Notes: generated by a model from the sequence alone, not told the origin. 64,000 bases of DNA from Eudorina sp. 2006-703-Eu-15 (GCA_003117195.1 BDSI01000026.1:372001-436000); one strand, 5' to 3'. Positions 1-12,497 are shown, numbered from the stretch's first letter. Made by a program: numbers and translations.

Positions 1-264
1 ACCGAGGGATGGATGGGTGGCACGATACCAGAATTTTTTGCGAGAGCCAGAGATAGATCTCGCCTATTAAATTTAAAAACATTCATTTCCAATCAACCCA
101 GATTCCCTAGGAAATCGCTTGTTGAGCACCGACTGGCTCCAAGCTTTTCGGTGGTTGGTTTCGCCGTACTGAAAATTCTTCTGGACGCTCTCATCTTGCA
201 CACCATCGCAATTCGTTTTACATTTCGATTTCATTTTTGAGTGGTCAACTTGCAACTTAGAAAA

Positions 265-966
265 ATGGCCCTGTCAATGAAGATCCAGGCCTCGAGCCTC
301 ATCGCTGGCCAGCGTCGTGTGCGCGCGGTCTCGGGCCGCCGCGCCGTTGTCACCAAGGCCGCGCTGGAGCTGAAGGCCCCTCCATACCCTCTGGATGCTC
401 TGGAGCCGCACATGAGCAAGCAGACCCTGGAGTTCCACTGGGGCAAGCACCACCGCGCGTATGTGGACAACATGAACAAGCAGATCGCCGGCACCCCGCT
501 GGACGGCAAGACCCTGGAGGAGATTGTCGTTGCCAGCTGGAATGGTGGCAACCCGACGCCAGTGTTCAACAATGCTGCTCAGGTGTGGAACCACACCTTC
601 TTCTGGGAGAGCATGAAGGCGAATGGTGGTGGTGCACCGACCGGCAAGCTGGCCGAGGCGATTGCCCGCGATTTCGGCAGCTTCGATAAGTTCAAGGAGG
701 AGTTCAAGGCGGCCGGCATGACCCAATTCGGGTCGGGCTGGGCGTGGCTCAACGCCGACAAGTCCGGCAAGCTCAGCATCAGCAAGTCGCCGAACGCCGT
801 GAACCCCGTGGTTGAGGGCAAGACGCCGATCCTCACGGTGGATGTGTGGGAGCACGCTTACTACATCGACGTGCAGAACCGCCGGCCGGACTACCTGACC
901 ACCTTCATTGAGAAGTTGATCAACTGGGATGTCGTTGCCGAGCGTTACGCCGCGGCCACCAAGTAA
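265..966 (+). CDS. FSD1: Plastid iron superoxide dismutase (FeSOD)
   Basis: Dismutates superoxide to O2 and H2O2, expected in the chloroplast stroma. The reading frame is 233 aa from the ATG at 265; an in-frame stop lies at 238-240, so the start is well bounded. Residues 1 to about 33 are Arg/Ser/Ala-rich with almost no acidic residues and fit a chloroplast transit peptide. The mature domain carries all four metal ligands: His58 (in FHWGKHH), His110 (in QVWNH), Asp193 and His197 (in DVWEHAYY). Gln106, four residues before the second ligand, is the outer-sphere Gln position typical of Fe- rather than Mn-SOD. Length is normal for a plastid FeSOD. The gene is uninterrupted, unlike every other complete gene here. 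It faces the minus-strand gene ending at 1286, leaving about 320 bp between stops. A TGTAA motif (the usual volvocine poly(A) signal) at about 1358 could serve it. Confidence 0.97.
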   Translation: MALSMKIQASSLIAGQRRVRAVSGRRAVVTKAALELKAPPYPLDALEPHMSKQTLEFHWGKHHRAYVDNMNKQIAGTPLDGKTLEEIVVASWNGGNPTPVFNNAAQVWNHTFFWESMKANGGGAPTGKLAEAIARDFGSFDKFKEEFKAAGMTQFGSGWAWLNADKSGKLSISKSPNAVNPVVEGKTPILTVDVWEHAYYIDVQNRRPDYLTTFIEKLINWDVVAERYAAATK

Positions 967-1285
967 ATTGTATATCATGTTCTCAATGGCCGTTTCAATG
1001 GGTTAAATAGAGGTTAAAAAGAATATGATTGTGGGTTGTCCATGCGACTGGCCTGATTGGTTGGGCGATGAGTTCGTTGTTCGTTGCATTTGGCATGACC
1101 TAGCACGATTGTCCATGTACGGCATGAAAGACTGGGGCACGTCTTATTTAAGTTTGATACAGCTTAAGACGCGCGCCAGGAAGCCGATCTTGCTTCCAAT
1201 TTTGTGTCGCCGCACGTGTGCCACTTTGTTCGGCATCGACGAACCCAAGCGTCATGAACACGTGCACGAGGTACATGTTGATGGA
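967..1285. other. Convergent intergenic/3' UTR region
   Basis: Lies between the stop of the FeSOD gene and the stop of the minus-strand gene. I see no further coding sequence; it should hold the two 3' UTRs, which may overlap because the nearest plus-strand TGTAA (about 1358) is inside the opposing gene. Confidence 0.5.
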
Positions 1286-2658
1286 CTAAGGGGGCCACGC
1301 AAGCGCTGACGGCGTTTTCCATGTGCCATGCGCCTGCCACGTCGCGCATGCTGTGCTTGTAACAATGTTTCGTACGATTTTGCCTATCATATCCTGCACC
1401 TACACAAGCACTGCCATCTGATCCGTGTTCGGAAAAATCACCACTCACCCAGTACTTTTTCCAGTGGATGTCCAGCGGCGTTTTCCCCACCAGCTTGTGC
1501 AGATGCCCAGCATGGACCACGCCAGAACGAAAGCTCTTCGCCATGTTGTCCTCCTCCTCCTTCGACAGCAATGGTCCCTCGGGCATGTTCTGAACGAAGA
1601 CGTCTCCCGTAGCCAGCACACGGGTTGGGTACTCATGATGCCCCTCTCTGCGATGCATGTGAAGCGCGTCAGGACATTTACAAAGCGGCAACATTACATC
1701 AGCAATGAGGTCTCGGAAGAAAGAATACCCATCGCTGTCACACAGCCTTTTAGGACCGCACCTGACAGTTACACGCTTGAATTTGGCGGCGTCAGGAGAT
1801 AGGATCACGCCCGGTGGCACAGGTGACCCAGTAATCTTTGCGGTGTCGTTGGATACTTTCTTGAGCTTGGGTGTTTCCGCAGCCAGCCTGCGTGTTCGAG
1901 TCCGTGCAGAATTCAGTTGTGTGAGGCGTCACTGAAATCGTTTGAGTGCACGCACCCTGAAATGCCTTGGCCGCAAATCAGGGGAGCGTTTCCTATGCAA
2001 CCGAAACTGCAGCCCGCCTACCTGGTCTGGACCTGACCAGCGAAATCGACACTCTTGCCTATCAGGCTGCTAGCCCCGCTGGACTGGCGGTGCAGGGATG
2101 ATTGCCTGGATGGCGCCAATTGCAGGCTATGCGGTGGCGATTTCCTTGCAGGCGGATAGGGAGGCCGTCCAGATATTGAAGGTGACCTGCACGCACTCCC
2201 TGGGATGAAGGCGGAGAATCCCGCACGGCTTTCATGGTCTGAGCACTTGGGCCCTACCTGGATACTGCAGCCGCCGTATCTGCAGCCAACCCGAACTCCG
2301 TCTCCGAAGATTCCCTTCGGCGCAGAACGGGTATTGATGATCATTAGGTAAACCGCTAATTGAAGGCGGCGCGTCCAAACTTTGTGTCGATTTGGCAAGC
2401 TTTCTACCTGCTGGCCGGGCGCAACACCCCCGACGGCTCGGCTGACAGTGACGGGGCAGCAGCCGTGAACAAGCCGCCTCGAGCAGCATTTCCACGACTG
2501 TCCGTGCGGTCGAGCGTTATCGATGTGTCAGGTGGGTCATGCGGGTCGTCGCTGCCATCCTCTTGCGGTAGAGGCTTCACCTGCAGGGGCACCTGCCCAT
2601 CCGATTCTTCCTCCAACCCTTTGGGTTGGCCAAAATCAAAGTCATCAGGAAAATCCAT
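1286..2658 (-). CDS. Uncharacterised protein, four exons
   Basis: Family not recognised. Four exons fit together in phase: 2408-2658 (ATG at 2658), 2022-2186, 1449-1887 and 1286-1393 (or to 1399, using an alternative AG six bases earlier), giving about 320 aa. All three introns have GT...AG borders (donors GTAGAA, GTAGGC, GTGAGT). The N-terminal third is acidic then Ser/Pro/Arg-rich and looks disordered (starts MDFPDDFDFG). The third exon encodes a compact, Cys/His-containing part with a Lys/Val-rich lead-in and a segment including LLSKEEEDNMAKSF. No signal peptide or obvious membrane segment. The 5' end lies about 700 bp from the divergently transcribed GAF-PAS kinase, so the two may share a promoter region. 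The splice model is inferred; the first and third exons are the strongest evidence for a real gene. Confidence 0.72.
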
Positions 2659-3366
2659 TCTTCTTCAAGTAACAGGGGCTGAGAAGGCTCCGTTGGAAGT
2701 CAATGGTGGGTCAACTCACGACATCATGTGCCCGCATTGTGGAAAGTTAATTTGCATATTACGGCAAATGTTCAGCTAGTGGTGATATCCTAAAAATGCA
2801 TCCCACGACGACGCATGGTTGCGTGCTCGGCACACGCGTTGGAGACCAGTCCCCGCCAGATGGGTCAATGTCTGGTTTTTTAAATATTTATGGGCAAACC
2901 ACCCATGAATGTGATGACAACAAAACTGCGTGTTGTGATACTGACATTTCGCATATTACAAATGCCGTACTCCCCATGGAGTGCTGCGTATGCTAGTCTG
3001 TAAAGCGTTACTTGGAAAACTTACAGATGCGTGGGGCCTTGTGGAGAGATTGATGGTCCTCTAACGTGCGTTCATTGTGCCGTAGACAAGTGCAGGACAA
3101 ACCGAGGGAACAACAGGGAAGCCCAAGAGCTTCATCTGTCAAGTGTGGTTGGCATTGAACGAAATATCGATATTTTCGGTAGATGGTGTAGGTTTACACT
3201 TCCGCTTTTAGGTCGTCACTGATAGTTCTGAGGAGCGGCAACGGGTGCTTTGCTTCGTTTGCCTTGAACAGCCGGACCTGTTCGTAGGCATCGCAGCGTG
3301 GTGCTATGAGGACTTCCTGAAAACGGGTTCGGGCTCTCAGAGGGTTGACATAAGGCAGGCGCAAAT
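2659..3366. promoter_or_regulatory. Divergent intergenic region
   Basis: About 700 bp between the start codon of the minus-strand uncharacterised gene and the start of the GAF-PAS kinase. AT-richer than its surroundings (for example the TTTAAATATTTATGG stretch near 2880). Presumed to hold both promoters and 5' UTRs; I can support no specific element. Confidence 0.4.
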
Positions 3367-6300
3367 ATGGGCAACCAGACGTCGTTGCTATGCTGTCAGG
3401 GCAACGCAGCGGATAAGTATGAGGTGCCGCCTGGATATGGACACGAGGTGCGGGCTGACGAGGCGACTTAGTCCCTCACCTCTTTCCGTTTGTGGCTTGG
3501 CGCTTCTCGGTGAATGCTGAGATTAATTGATGTATGCACCAGTAGTGGATAATCGTTTTGCTTGGCTTCTCAGGTGGCGCCTACAGGCGACGTGCCGGCG
3601 AAGGGTGAACATGACGCTGACGGGGACAAGCCATCATCCCAAAACGGGGCGTTTGCTACCTCTGACCCGATGGCAGTGGCGCCAGAGCTCGCACCGCAGC
3701 AGGGTCTTCCTTACCAGGTGCGAAGAACGCTTGTTGCACGGACCCGCAACGTATGTACAAGAGTTATAGTTCACTTAAACTGAATTAAATAGCGGTGTAT
3801 GATTTCGTACACGTTTTGTTGCTTGGCTGGTCGGATGTTCGAGGCGCCCTTCTCCATCTCTGCCGCCTACTTCGGCCCGCAGTTTCATGTGTGCGGACCG
3901 CCTCCGCCTCCCTGCGATGATATGCGGCTTCGCACCATCAACGCCTTGAAAACGGCGGGGAGCGTAAAAATGGACGCGGAAGCCATCGATGCTCCGCCCG
4001 ACCCAGAGATAGCGTCAATTCTGAAGCTGGTGCAGTCAATCTTTGAGGCACCTGCTGCCTTGGTGGCGCTCTTTGATGATCGGAGAATTTTCATCCGAGA
4101 TGCTGAGGGGGCTTTCAAGCGTGGGGACTTCCCGTGGCGGTGGTCCTTTTGCGGCTGGACCATGGCCTCGAAGAACGACCAAATCATGGTCATACCGGAC
4201 GCTACAAAAGATGCGAGGTAGGGCGCTGTCGCTGTGGCACGGACTCTGTTGCATAGTTTCGTCGAGAGCGTACGACGCATGTTGGCCAGGAACGTGACCC
4301 CTCACGGCCTACCACGGTACGGGTTGAGGGATGTCGTGGTCACCGCAACACCACCTGAACCTGTGACAGTTTATCATGTGCATGCGCCGTGGGCTGCAAC
4401 GGTACATGCTGCGCAGAGATGGAAATCCCAGGATTCGAACGCAGCGGCACCTTTGATAAAACACATGCGTCGGATACTGGGCCGTCGGATACTGGCCATG
4501 TCTGACGACCGGACCATGCGGTAGCCCGTTTGGGGTGATTACACCCCTGTAACGGGTGTAATCACCCCAAACCCCGTGGAGGGCCAAAAACTTTATGGGT
4601 TGGATGCCATACTGGCCTGTGTGAGTATCCATCGGCGGACAATGATTGCCCGCTGGATTGCCCGCTGGCGCTCTGAAACATAAGCGCCGTCCTGCTCGAT
4701 GACTGGGCAGGGGTTTAATTTATGCATAGAACCTCCTCAACCCACAGGTTTTGCAACAATGCGATGGTCAAGAGCGGCCCTGGGGTGCGGTTCTATTGTG
4801 GGACGCCATTGATTGCATCGAATGGCCACCGCATCGGTACCTTGTAAGTCATGGGTCGGTTGTGGGCCTAAGGGTCCGTGGTTGGATCTGTGGTGATCTA
4901 GTCTGCTGGACACAGCTGGGCACGGCTACAGCTCATTCTACCATCGGATCATCGAGCCGAGCGACCAACCCCATGGCGGGCCGCGTTCGGGGCGACGGAC
5001 TCGCAGATCAGCCATGGCTGACGTGCATCTTGATCCTTTCTGGGCTGCTGCTTCAAGGCTGAAGGGGTCTGGGTGTCTCATGCTATTGCGCGCGTGCGGG
5101 CGTTGTGAGCGCACCTTGCACTGCCTCATGTCAGGAAGGTGTCATCACCGTCACCGTGATACATGCGACTGGCCATCTGCATACGTGCGCAGGTGCTTCG
5201 CCGACACGAAGCCGAGGGACTTCGACGCGTCGCGGTGCGTCGTCCTCAACAACCTCGCGGAGCTGGTGGTACGGCATCTGGAGAAGGATATTGCCCTGCA
5301 GGTGCGGTCTTACTGGATGAATTCGGGGCCCAGCCTGCATGAGGCGAAGGGCTGTGGCAGCGGGCGCCTCTCATCATCGCAGGGATGTTGGCAGTGCATC
5401 GCATAGCTGTGGCCGTGCTACCGGCTGTGCTGCATTGGGAGTCGTGGAGTTGTGTTGTGGATGGTTCAAACACTTGTTGCAAGCGGTGGGCGCAGCATGT
5501 TTGGCGGAAGCCAAAACCTGCCGGGCCCTTACGGAAGTCGGTCTTTACGTGGAACTCCTGCCTGTTGTCTTCCTCCGCACAGTTGCGCGCACACGACAAC
5601 CATAGCCTGGCCGCTGCGTACGGTAATCTGCGCCGTACACTGGACTGCTTCGACCACTGCGTGGCGCTACTGGATACGGGCTCGGCGGGCTGGCGGATTT
5701 TGTTCGTGAACAACCCGTGCTGCAAGACTTTAGGTGAGCAGGACTGCGCAAATTGGGCTTGAGGCGGTGGTGCTTGTTGCAAACTCCCTATTGGCTCGCT
5801 GAACCTTCCTTCCGGCTCACGGACGCGATGGCAGCTATTTGCGATGAAAGGCAGCAAAGCAACGTATTAGCGGGAGAAGTAAGGGTGTTGATTGATTCGG
5901 TGCGTTGGTTGATGGCTGGTCCAGCATTGTCAGGCAGTCGACAGCCTGCGCATCCATGGCCTCGCAGACTGCGTTCCCCTCATTGCATCCTGGGCAATGC
6001 GCGTCCGTCCTTGGTGCTTGCTGCTCACGGTGACGCGATGATTCCACGTCCGTTTGAATGGATGCCCGCAGGAATCGAGCGGGAGTCGCTGCAGGGCAGC
6101 TACCTGTCGCGCCTGTTGGCCGACCAGAACGGCTCCATGCTGCCGACAGATGAAAACCAGATGGCAGCTGACAAGGGCCAGGAGTTTCAGGTTACGGCGC
6201 GGCTGTCTAGCTGCGTCTTGGAGGAGCTCGATGATAAGGCGACGGCGCAGAACGAGAAATCCAGTAGTGCGAACTCGCATCGCTTCATCCTCACTTTCAG

Positions 6301-9300
6301 GTGGCGTAATGCAATGTTGCAAGCGTGACATGCAAGACAGCACTCTCTGCGACCCACACATCGGCGCATTTTCACCTGTTTCTAGTTCATCTCTTCTTGT
6401 ACCCCCAACCCCCCAAAGTACCGGACCGTTGCTCTGGCAGCAGCACAGCTTCACGATGTCTACTGACCCCCCTTCCCCCATGTACCCGCGCGCTGCACAT
6501 CTGCGCTGAGGTCACCATGCAGTCCACAAACGCAGCGGGTGCATGAGACGCACGTGCGACAGATGGGGGATGACACAGCAAAGGGTTTTGACTGCGGCTG
6601 CCCCGGTCCTGGATGCAATGACGAGGCACACCAGGGGCCTCCGATCAATTTGTCTGTATTTTCGTGCGTGGTTTTCGCGGCGCGGCCTGTCTGTTTAAGC
6701 TACACCTGCCGGGACGCTGATTCCGTCTCTTTACATTCCGTGTGGCTCCTGCCCGCGTGTTGTCGGCGAGTGCTGATCCGCCATCCTGTCGCCCCGTCTG
6801 GCTTTCAGACCCGCCTCAAGGGAGGACCTCGATGAGGGCACCATCTCCATCGGTGTGCCGTCCTTCATACCTGTACTAAAGGAGGCCGCTGAGAACAAAG
6901 CCGACGAGGGGGCCTCCAGCAGCAGCAACAGCGAGGCGGACCAGCAGGGGGCGCCGCAGCGGCGCCCCGACAGGCTGTACTTCATGCTACTTCAGGTGCG
7001 ACAGGAACCGGTCTGAGGGGTTTGGGTCTCCGAGCTGCGTATCCGTCTTAATTTTTTGGTGCGACTGGCGAGGATTCAGGCTGGGACCATTCTCCTCGGC
7101 AAATCACAGCTCTCCGCTTCGGGAAGATTGAACCACATTATTGACGTTGTTCTGTTTGCGCCACCAGGATGCGGCGAAGGTCGAGGCGGAGCGCGCCGCG
7201 GCGCACGCCAAGGCAGTTGCGGAGGCGAAGGCGGCCGCGGACTTGAAGGCAGCCAGCGTGTCTGTGGGCTTGACGACGGCGCACTCGTCAGTGATTTCCA
7301 GTTTCAGCCACGACAAGGAGTTGTCGCAGCCGCCTGAGAGCATCAGCGGCCTGACCATGGGCCATCTGTTGGGCAAGGGCGCGTACGGCAGTGTCTATTA
7401 CGGCACTTGGTACGGCACCCCAGTTGCTGTGAAGGTACGGCCGCGGGCGCGTATGTGACTCGCATCAGGGACGCGCTTTAGTGTCTGCGGGCCCGTGCTT
7501 AAATGGAAACGCGCCATGCCAGGCTTGCTGACATCCATATGCGCTGTGCACCTATCGGCCACGGGCTCGTACATGTGAATGGCGGGCATTTCACAGACCG
7601 CAAGTCCTGCGTCGCGCAACACGTAGTGGTCCTGGAGGCATCTGTGATCGGTAGACATCAGTTGGAAAACGCTTTTCGTTATGTGACCGTACCGATCAAA
7701 ACACGACCGGCAGGGGCGAGTGGGTTCACCTGCCCAATGCGACCTGATGCAGATCATCGACGAGGAGCTGCCGCCGGGCGCACAGTCCATTGCGCCGCCG
7801 ATTGAAGCCATCCTCAGCAAGGAGCTCCGCCACCCGCACATTGTCGCGACGCTGCGCTGCGCCTGCCGTATCATCGGACCGGCCGGTCATTCACGCGTGC
7901 CGTCCAGCAACCTTGTGGGCGCGGTCAACACCTACAAGCGCAGTGGCGCCACTGCGGGCGCCGAGACGAGCATCTCCTTCAGCGATGATACTGCGCGCGT
8001 GTCCCGCACGATGGGCGGCAGCAGTGGCGGCGTCACCAGCAGCGGCGCCAGCGGTGCCGGCCCGACCCTTGCGGCCGGGCAGAGCTCGAGCGGGGGTGCG
8101 AAGTGCCTGGTGCCAAAGCGCCGCGGTGGCATTTCCGGTCTGGCCACGTCCCTGAGCTCCAACGGCTTGCCAGATAGCGGCTGGCTTCCGGGAGACATGA
8201 GCGCGCGTGGTGCCTCGGAGCGTCAGAGGTCGCACACGAACACGCCCGGAGCGGCGGACCAGGGCGCGTCGAACTCGTTCCTACATGGCAAGGCGAACGA
8301 TAGCGACCCATACCCAGTGGCCGGGCCCGAGTGCGCGGCCGTGCAGCCCGGCCTGCTGTCTGGCGCCTCGCAACAGTCGCAGAGCCAGGCCGGCTGGGCG
8401 ATTATCAACCTGGCGGGTGCACAGGGCGGTCATCGCCGGTCGCAGCATACGCGGCAGTGCCAGCCGGCTGCGGATGCGCCGGTGGAGGTCCCCGCCGCCG
8501 CAGTCGCCGTCGCCCCCGCCGCAGTAGCAGCAACAGATCAACCGGCCGCCGGTTCGCAGGAAGGCAGCACGGATAACAGTGAGGCGTACGATGATTTTGA
8601 CGCGGGGCGCGACAGCAACATGAGTCCCTTCCTGTTGCCGCCGGGCACCCAGCCGGCAGAAGCGGCCGGCGGTCCCACGGGTCTGGCGGGGTACAGCGGC
8701 CACTCGGGTGTCAGCGAGAAGTGGCAGGACGAGGTGCTGATCCGCCACCAGACGTGGCTGATCATGGAGTACTGCGACCGCGGCTGCCTGCAGGTGTGAT
8801 GGATGCGCCATGTGGAACCTCATCACAGGCCGCGTTGCACCACCGCGTCTTTCTCTGTGTGTGACGATGCACTGAGTGTGATTGCGCGTCGGCCAGGGCT
8901 TGGCTGGCAGGGGCATGCTTGACGGTTGTGCGGCTGTGTCGTGCTGCGGTTGTCTTGGGTCGAAGGTAACCAGAAGCCATCTGGGTGTATGCATCTTCAC
9001 TCGCAGGATGCGGTTGACCGCGGCTGGCTGCGCAACTCGCCCGCGCTGGAGAACAGCGGCCCTCGCATGGAGGCGGTGCTGGCGACTGCGATCGAGCTGG
9101 CGTCCGCGCTGAGCTTCTTGCACTCGAAGGACATCGTGCACGGCGACATGTCGGCCTGGAACGTGATGCTCTGCACCTCGGGCGCCACGGCGGCGGTCGG
9201 CGGGCGCAACTTTGTCGCCAAGGTACGGCCGTGGAGACCATCACTTGGTTTCAACTGTAGCGAACCCTGCAGAAGCGTGCACTTTTGGGTGTGGGCGTAT

Positions 9301-10495
9301 GGCCTACTAAGGCTTTAGAGGCTTTCTGCGTCTGGGCGTGTGCAGAGCCCTGGGGGAGAAAAGCCTTACCTCGCAAGTGGCGATCAGTGATCGCGCCGCT
9401 GGCGTTAGGGAATGGGGCCAGTCAGGCAGCCTCGGATTTGCATCCCGCGTTCTTGTACATCACGCACTGATCTAAATGCCGCCGCCACCCTCGAAAGCCC
9501 GGGTTTATTTCTTTTTTCAATTTATCCCTCGAAAGCCCGTGATGATTTTTCTGTTCGCTGTCCTCGCTCTTGAACTGATGACCTTGCGATCTCCGGTGGC
9601 CCCCAGATTGCCGACTTCGGCCTGGCGCGCCATTTGGACATCAGGACCAAGATCCAGACGCGCACGTACGGAACGGTGAGTCCCGCCTCGTCCGGCCACG
9701 GTGCACGTGGGGTTCCCGAATAAAACTCTTGACGTTCTACTTCGCACCTTGGGTCCTAGTTTGTCTTCATCCGCATGCGCCCTTCCCATTGCTCGACCGG
9801 GCATGCCCTCTTGTCGCGAGCTACCCGCCCGCCTGTGCTGACGGACCCGTCCACCTTGGCGTGCCGCAGCTCACGCACATGCCCGCGGAGACGCTCCGAG
9901 ATGGCGTGATCAGCAAGGCAACGGACGTGTACTCGATGGGCGTGCTCCTGTGGCAGATGTACACCAGCTCGCGGCCCTGGGCGGGCCTGCGCCACGGCCA
10001 AATCATCGTTATGGTCGTCACGCAAGTAAGCCGCGAGTGCCCGGGTGCGGCGTTGCAACATCGCACAGAGCACAGTGCGCTTTGCCGCAGCATACGCCTA
10101 CAGCAAGACGGGAGAGCACGCGGGTGCAGACCGGGGTTCACTTGGAGCGTCGCAACTCTTGTCGTCTTGTGTCTTGCCCATTGCAGTTCAATGCAGCCGC
10201 GTGTGGCCTCTAGAACTCCGTTTTCAGTCGGATTGCACGTGCGGCGCCAAAACGGTATTGCAGCGGGCCGTGGGCGCGCGCGCCAGTCTCAGCGATTTCT
10301 TTTTTGTATAACTGGGTCTTTGTCGCCCTACTGTGTTGTTCCTCTCTGCAGGGTGCACGCCTGCGCTTCCCAGCGGGCTGCCCTCGCGCCTACGAGGACC
10401 TCGCCATGGCCTGCATGGAATCGGACCCGCAGAAGCGGCCCATTATCGAGAATGTGCTAGCTGAGCTGGAAGCTATCCGGAAGGACAAGTTCTAG
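3367..10495 (+). CDS. GAF-PAS domain protein kinase
   Basis: Fourteen phase-consistent exons: 3367-3447, 3574-3717, 3844-4217, 4748-4843, 5193-5301, 5583-5733, 6072-6300, 6809-6995, 7168-7434, 7753-8793, 9007-9222, 9607-9675, 9870-10025, 10352-10495; about 1,087 aa. Residues 1-10 (MGNQTSLLCC) are a strong N-myristoylation plus palmitoylation signal. A GAF domain spans about 100-268 and a PAS domain about 275-457. A short Ala/Glu/Lys-rich linker leads into the kinase: Gly-loop GKGAYGSV (526-533), ATP-binding Lys546, HPHIV in the N-lobe, hinge LIMEYCD, catalytic loop 938-945, DFG 968-970, and a normal C-lobe. Odd points: the catalytic loop reads HGDMSAWN, so the HRD Arg is Gly and the usual Lys is Ser, while Asp940 and Asn945 remain; and about 280 low-complexity residues interrupt the N-lobe (exon 7753-8793). 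Likely a membrane-attached sensor kinase; the ligand or signal is unknown. Exon 1 is the least certain. Confidence 0.92.
4528..4572. repeat. Perfect 19-bp inverted repeat in kinase intron
   Basis: Arms 4528-4546 and 4554-4572 are perfect reverse complements around a 7-base loop containing TGTAA. It lies in the intron between exons 3 and 4 of the GAF-PAS kinase. It would form a stable RNA hairpin in the pre-mRNA. It may be a tiny transposon footprint or a regulatory hairpin; the sequence alone does not decide. Confidence 0.9.
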
Positions 10496-12497
10496 GGTGC
10501 GTGTTGAAGGCGGAGCGGCGGCACGTCCTGGAGCATGTACGTCACTGATGGGGGGGACGATGACGGCAGGGACGGCAGCGGGCGCGGCGCCTCGGGCCGG
10601 TTTAGGGCCGAAAGACATGGGTCCGAGGAGAGTGTGACCCGCGCGGCCTGCAGCCTACTCGGACAGGTTATACCGCTCGCGCCTCGCAAGAAAAGCTGTT
10701 GGTAGGTATGTCGCCTGTTCGTGTCTTGTCCGCCTGGAAGATGGCGGGCGGTTCCTGAACAGGCTGGTTTGTCTCCATGGCATTTCGGAAACATGAGGAT
10801 TCCGCACGAGGTGATTGTTAATAGTACGCTTTGGTTGATGCTGGGACGATGGGACGTATCGGGGTTCGACGTTAAGCACACGTGGAAGGCATTCCTGGTT
10901 GTGGAGCCATGCGACTCGAGTTGTTGTTTCGTTATATTGCGCAGGATTGTATTCTTCTACAGTTTCCTGTGTGCCCTTTTATCTTTGGTTTCTGGTTTGT
11001 CTCCACGTGGTTTGGATCTGAGTCAGGGTGCAACATCGGGAAGGCCTTCGTGCATGGCTTCGACCGCATCGTCCTCAATCTGCCCTGGCGGTCAAGATCA
11101 GTGGCCGTGCATGGTGCACTGTGTACTGCCGGTGTGCGCGCTGGCACGTAGTCATCGGATTTCACTGAACTCAACACGCGGCACGGGTGTTCTTGAACTC
11201 CGTGCCCCCGTCGATAGGCCAGCCAGGCGTTTGCCTAGTGGAAAAGGCCCGAGTAAGTGGGAGAATGGCGGCGGGGCAGTTGCTGTGGGCCACATGCCTT
11301 TTGGAAAAGGCCGCCGTAAGAACTATGAAAGACCGTGGGCGAGTCGCTGTGTCTCGCTACTGGCAGGCGCCAACTTTGCGTGCTGGATGTTAAGCGCTGC
11401 ACTTCCTCCCGAACGCTCCGGAAGAGTACGTGCTTCAGGTGGTGTGGAGCTGCTGCTTTTAGGAATAAAGAGTCTGGTTTGGATCGTCCAGAGCAGCACA
11501 TCCCTTGGTGTTGAGGAGCCGTTGAGTCCTAGTGAGGGCCGCTCGTGTCTCTGCAGGATTGAGCGGCACCCTCCTGGCATTGTTAGTCGTTTGGAAAGCC
11601 ACGCCCCATTGAGATGCTTACGCAGCTCGGTGTTGGCACCCGCATATAATTATATACCGATCAGGACGCGCCGGCCTCGCGTCTTCAGGAGCGTGCAGCG
11701 TCCGTAACTCGTGCGCTTCCGGGGACGGCGGCGAGTGTGGTTTCATGACCATTTCGCGTTCGACAGATGTTTTTCTGTTTTTCATTGGGCGTCGTGCGCG
11801 GATACCTCGTCTTTTGCACCCCCCATACACACACATAGAAGCTGAGACGTGATGTGGGTTACCGTACAGGGACTGGCGAAGGACCGCGCGGGCTTTCAGG
11901 GCGGTGTGTGGAGAGCTATGGTGTTTTCGTCAATCAGTGATGATGGTGACAACGGCGTTGGTGATGAGGATGATAATGGTAGGCTCCGCGGAGCGCAATC
12001 GCAGGTGAACAGGGATGCGCACTGCCTCTCGCGTATTCTCTTGATTCTGACTCGGGGCATGACATCTGGATCGCATCCCCTCCACAGGGTCACGGGAGAC
12101 AATGGATCACATGTCGCTGTGCATCGCTTGTTATCTTCTGGGTCGAGGTTTGATGGAGTTTGGCGGGGTGCGAGGTGTTGGCTTGATCTCAGAGATGCAA
12201 GGGCAAACGCCCTTACCTTTGATGGTGTTTGGATGCGGTGGGATTGCGCTACTGAAGGCATCGTCAACGCGCACGCGGGAAATCGGAGATCCACCGCTGC
12301 TTGTCATCTTGCACATGCAGATTGTGGCGCTTCGATTATGACGTACATGCCAATTGCAGTTGGGCAAGTGAAGTCGTTGCGCACGGTCGTCAGGCATACC
12401 ATGGGGAACGTTTCTTCAAAACTTGTGCATTAACCGTCGCGGCGGACCAGGGCGGACTGTAAAGAGCGTTCCAGGGGCTTCTGAGGTCGAGGCGCAC
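10496..12497. other. Non-coding region after the GAF-PAS kinase
   Basis: Contains the kinase 3' UTR and intergenic DNA. Open frames here (for example 10721-11707 +) lack domain signal and acceptable codon character, and I do not treat them as genes. No RNA gene or clear repeat was recognised. Confidence 0.5.

Noticed and set aside
274..978. 234-codon frame antisense to FeSOD
   Set aside because: Shadow of a GC3-rich true gene; the plus frame has all catalytic residues.
4430..4470. ATTCGAACGC stretch as a tRNA T-loop
   Set aside because: Flanking bases do not pair as a T-stem and no acceptor or anticodon arm can be found.
5734..6071. An extra small exon around 5850 in the PAS region of the GAF-PAS kinase
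   Set aside because: Candidate borders break the phase 1 junction, and joining 5733 directly to 6072 restores a continuous PAS segment (CCKTLGIERESLQG).
10721..11707. 328-codon plus-strand open frame after the GAF-PAS kinase
   Set aside because: No recognisable domain, mixed composition, and overlapping frames of similar quality on both strands; more likely 3' UTR and intergenic DNA.
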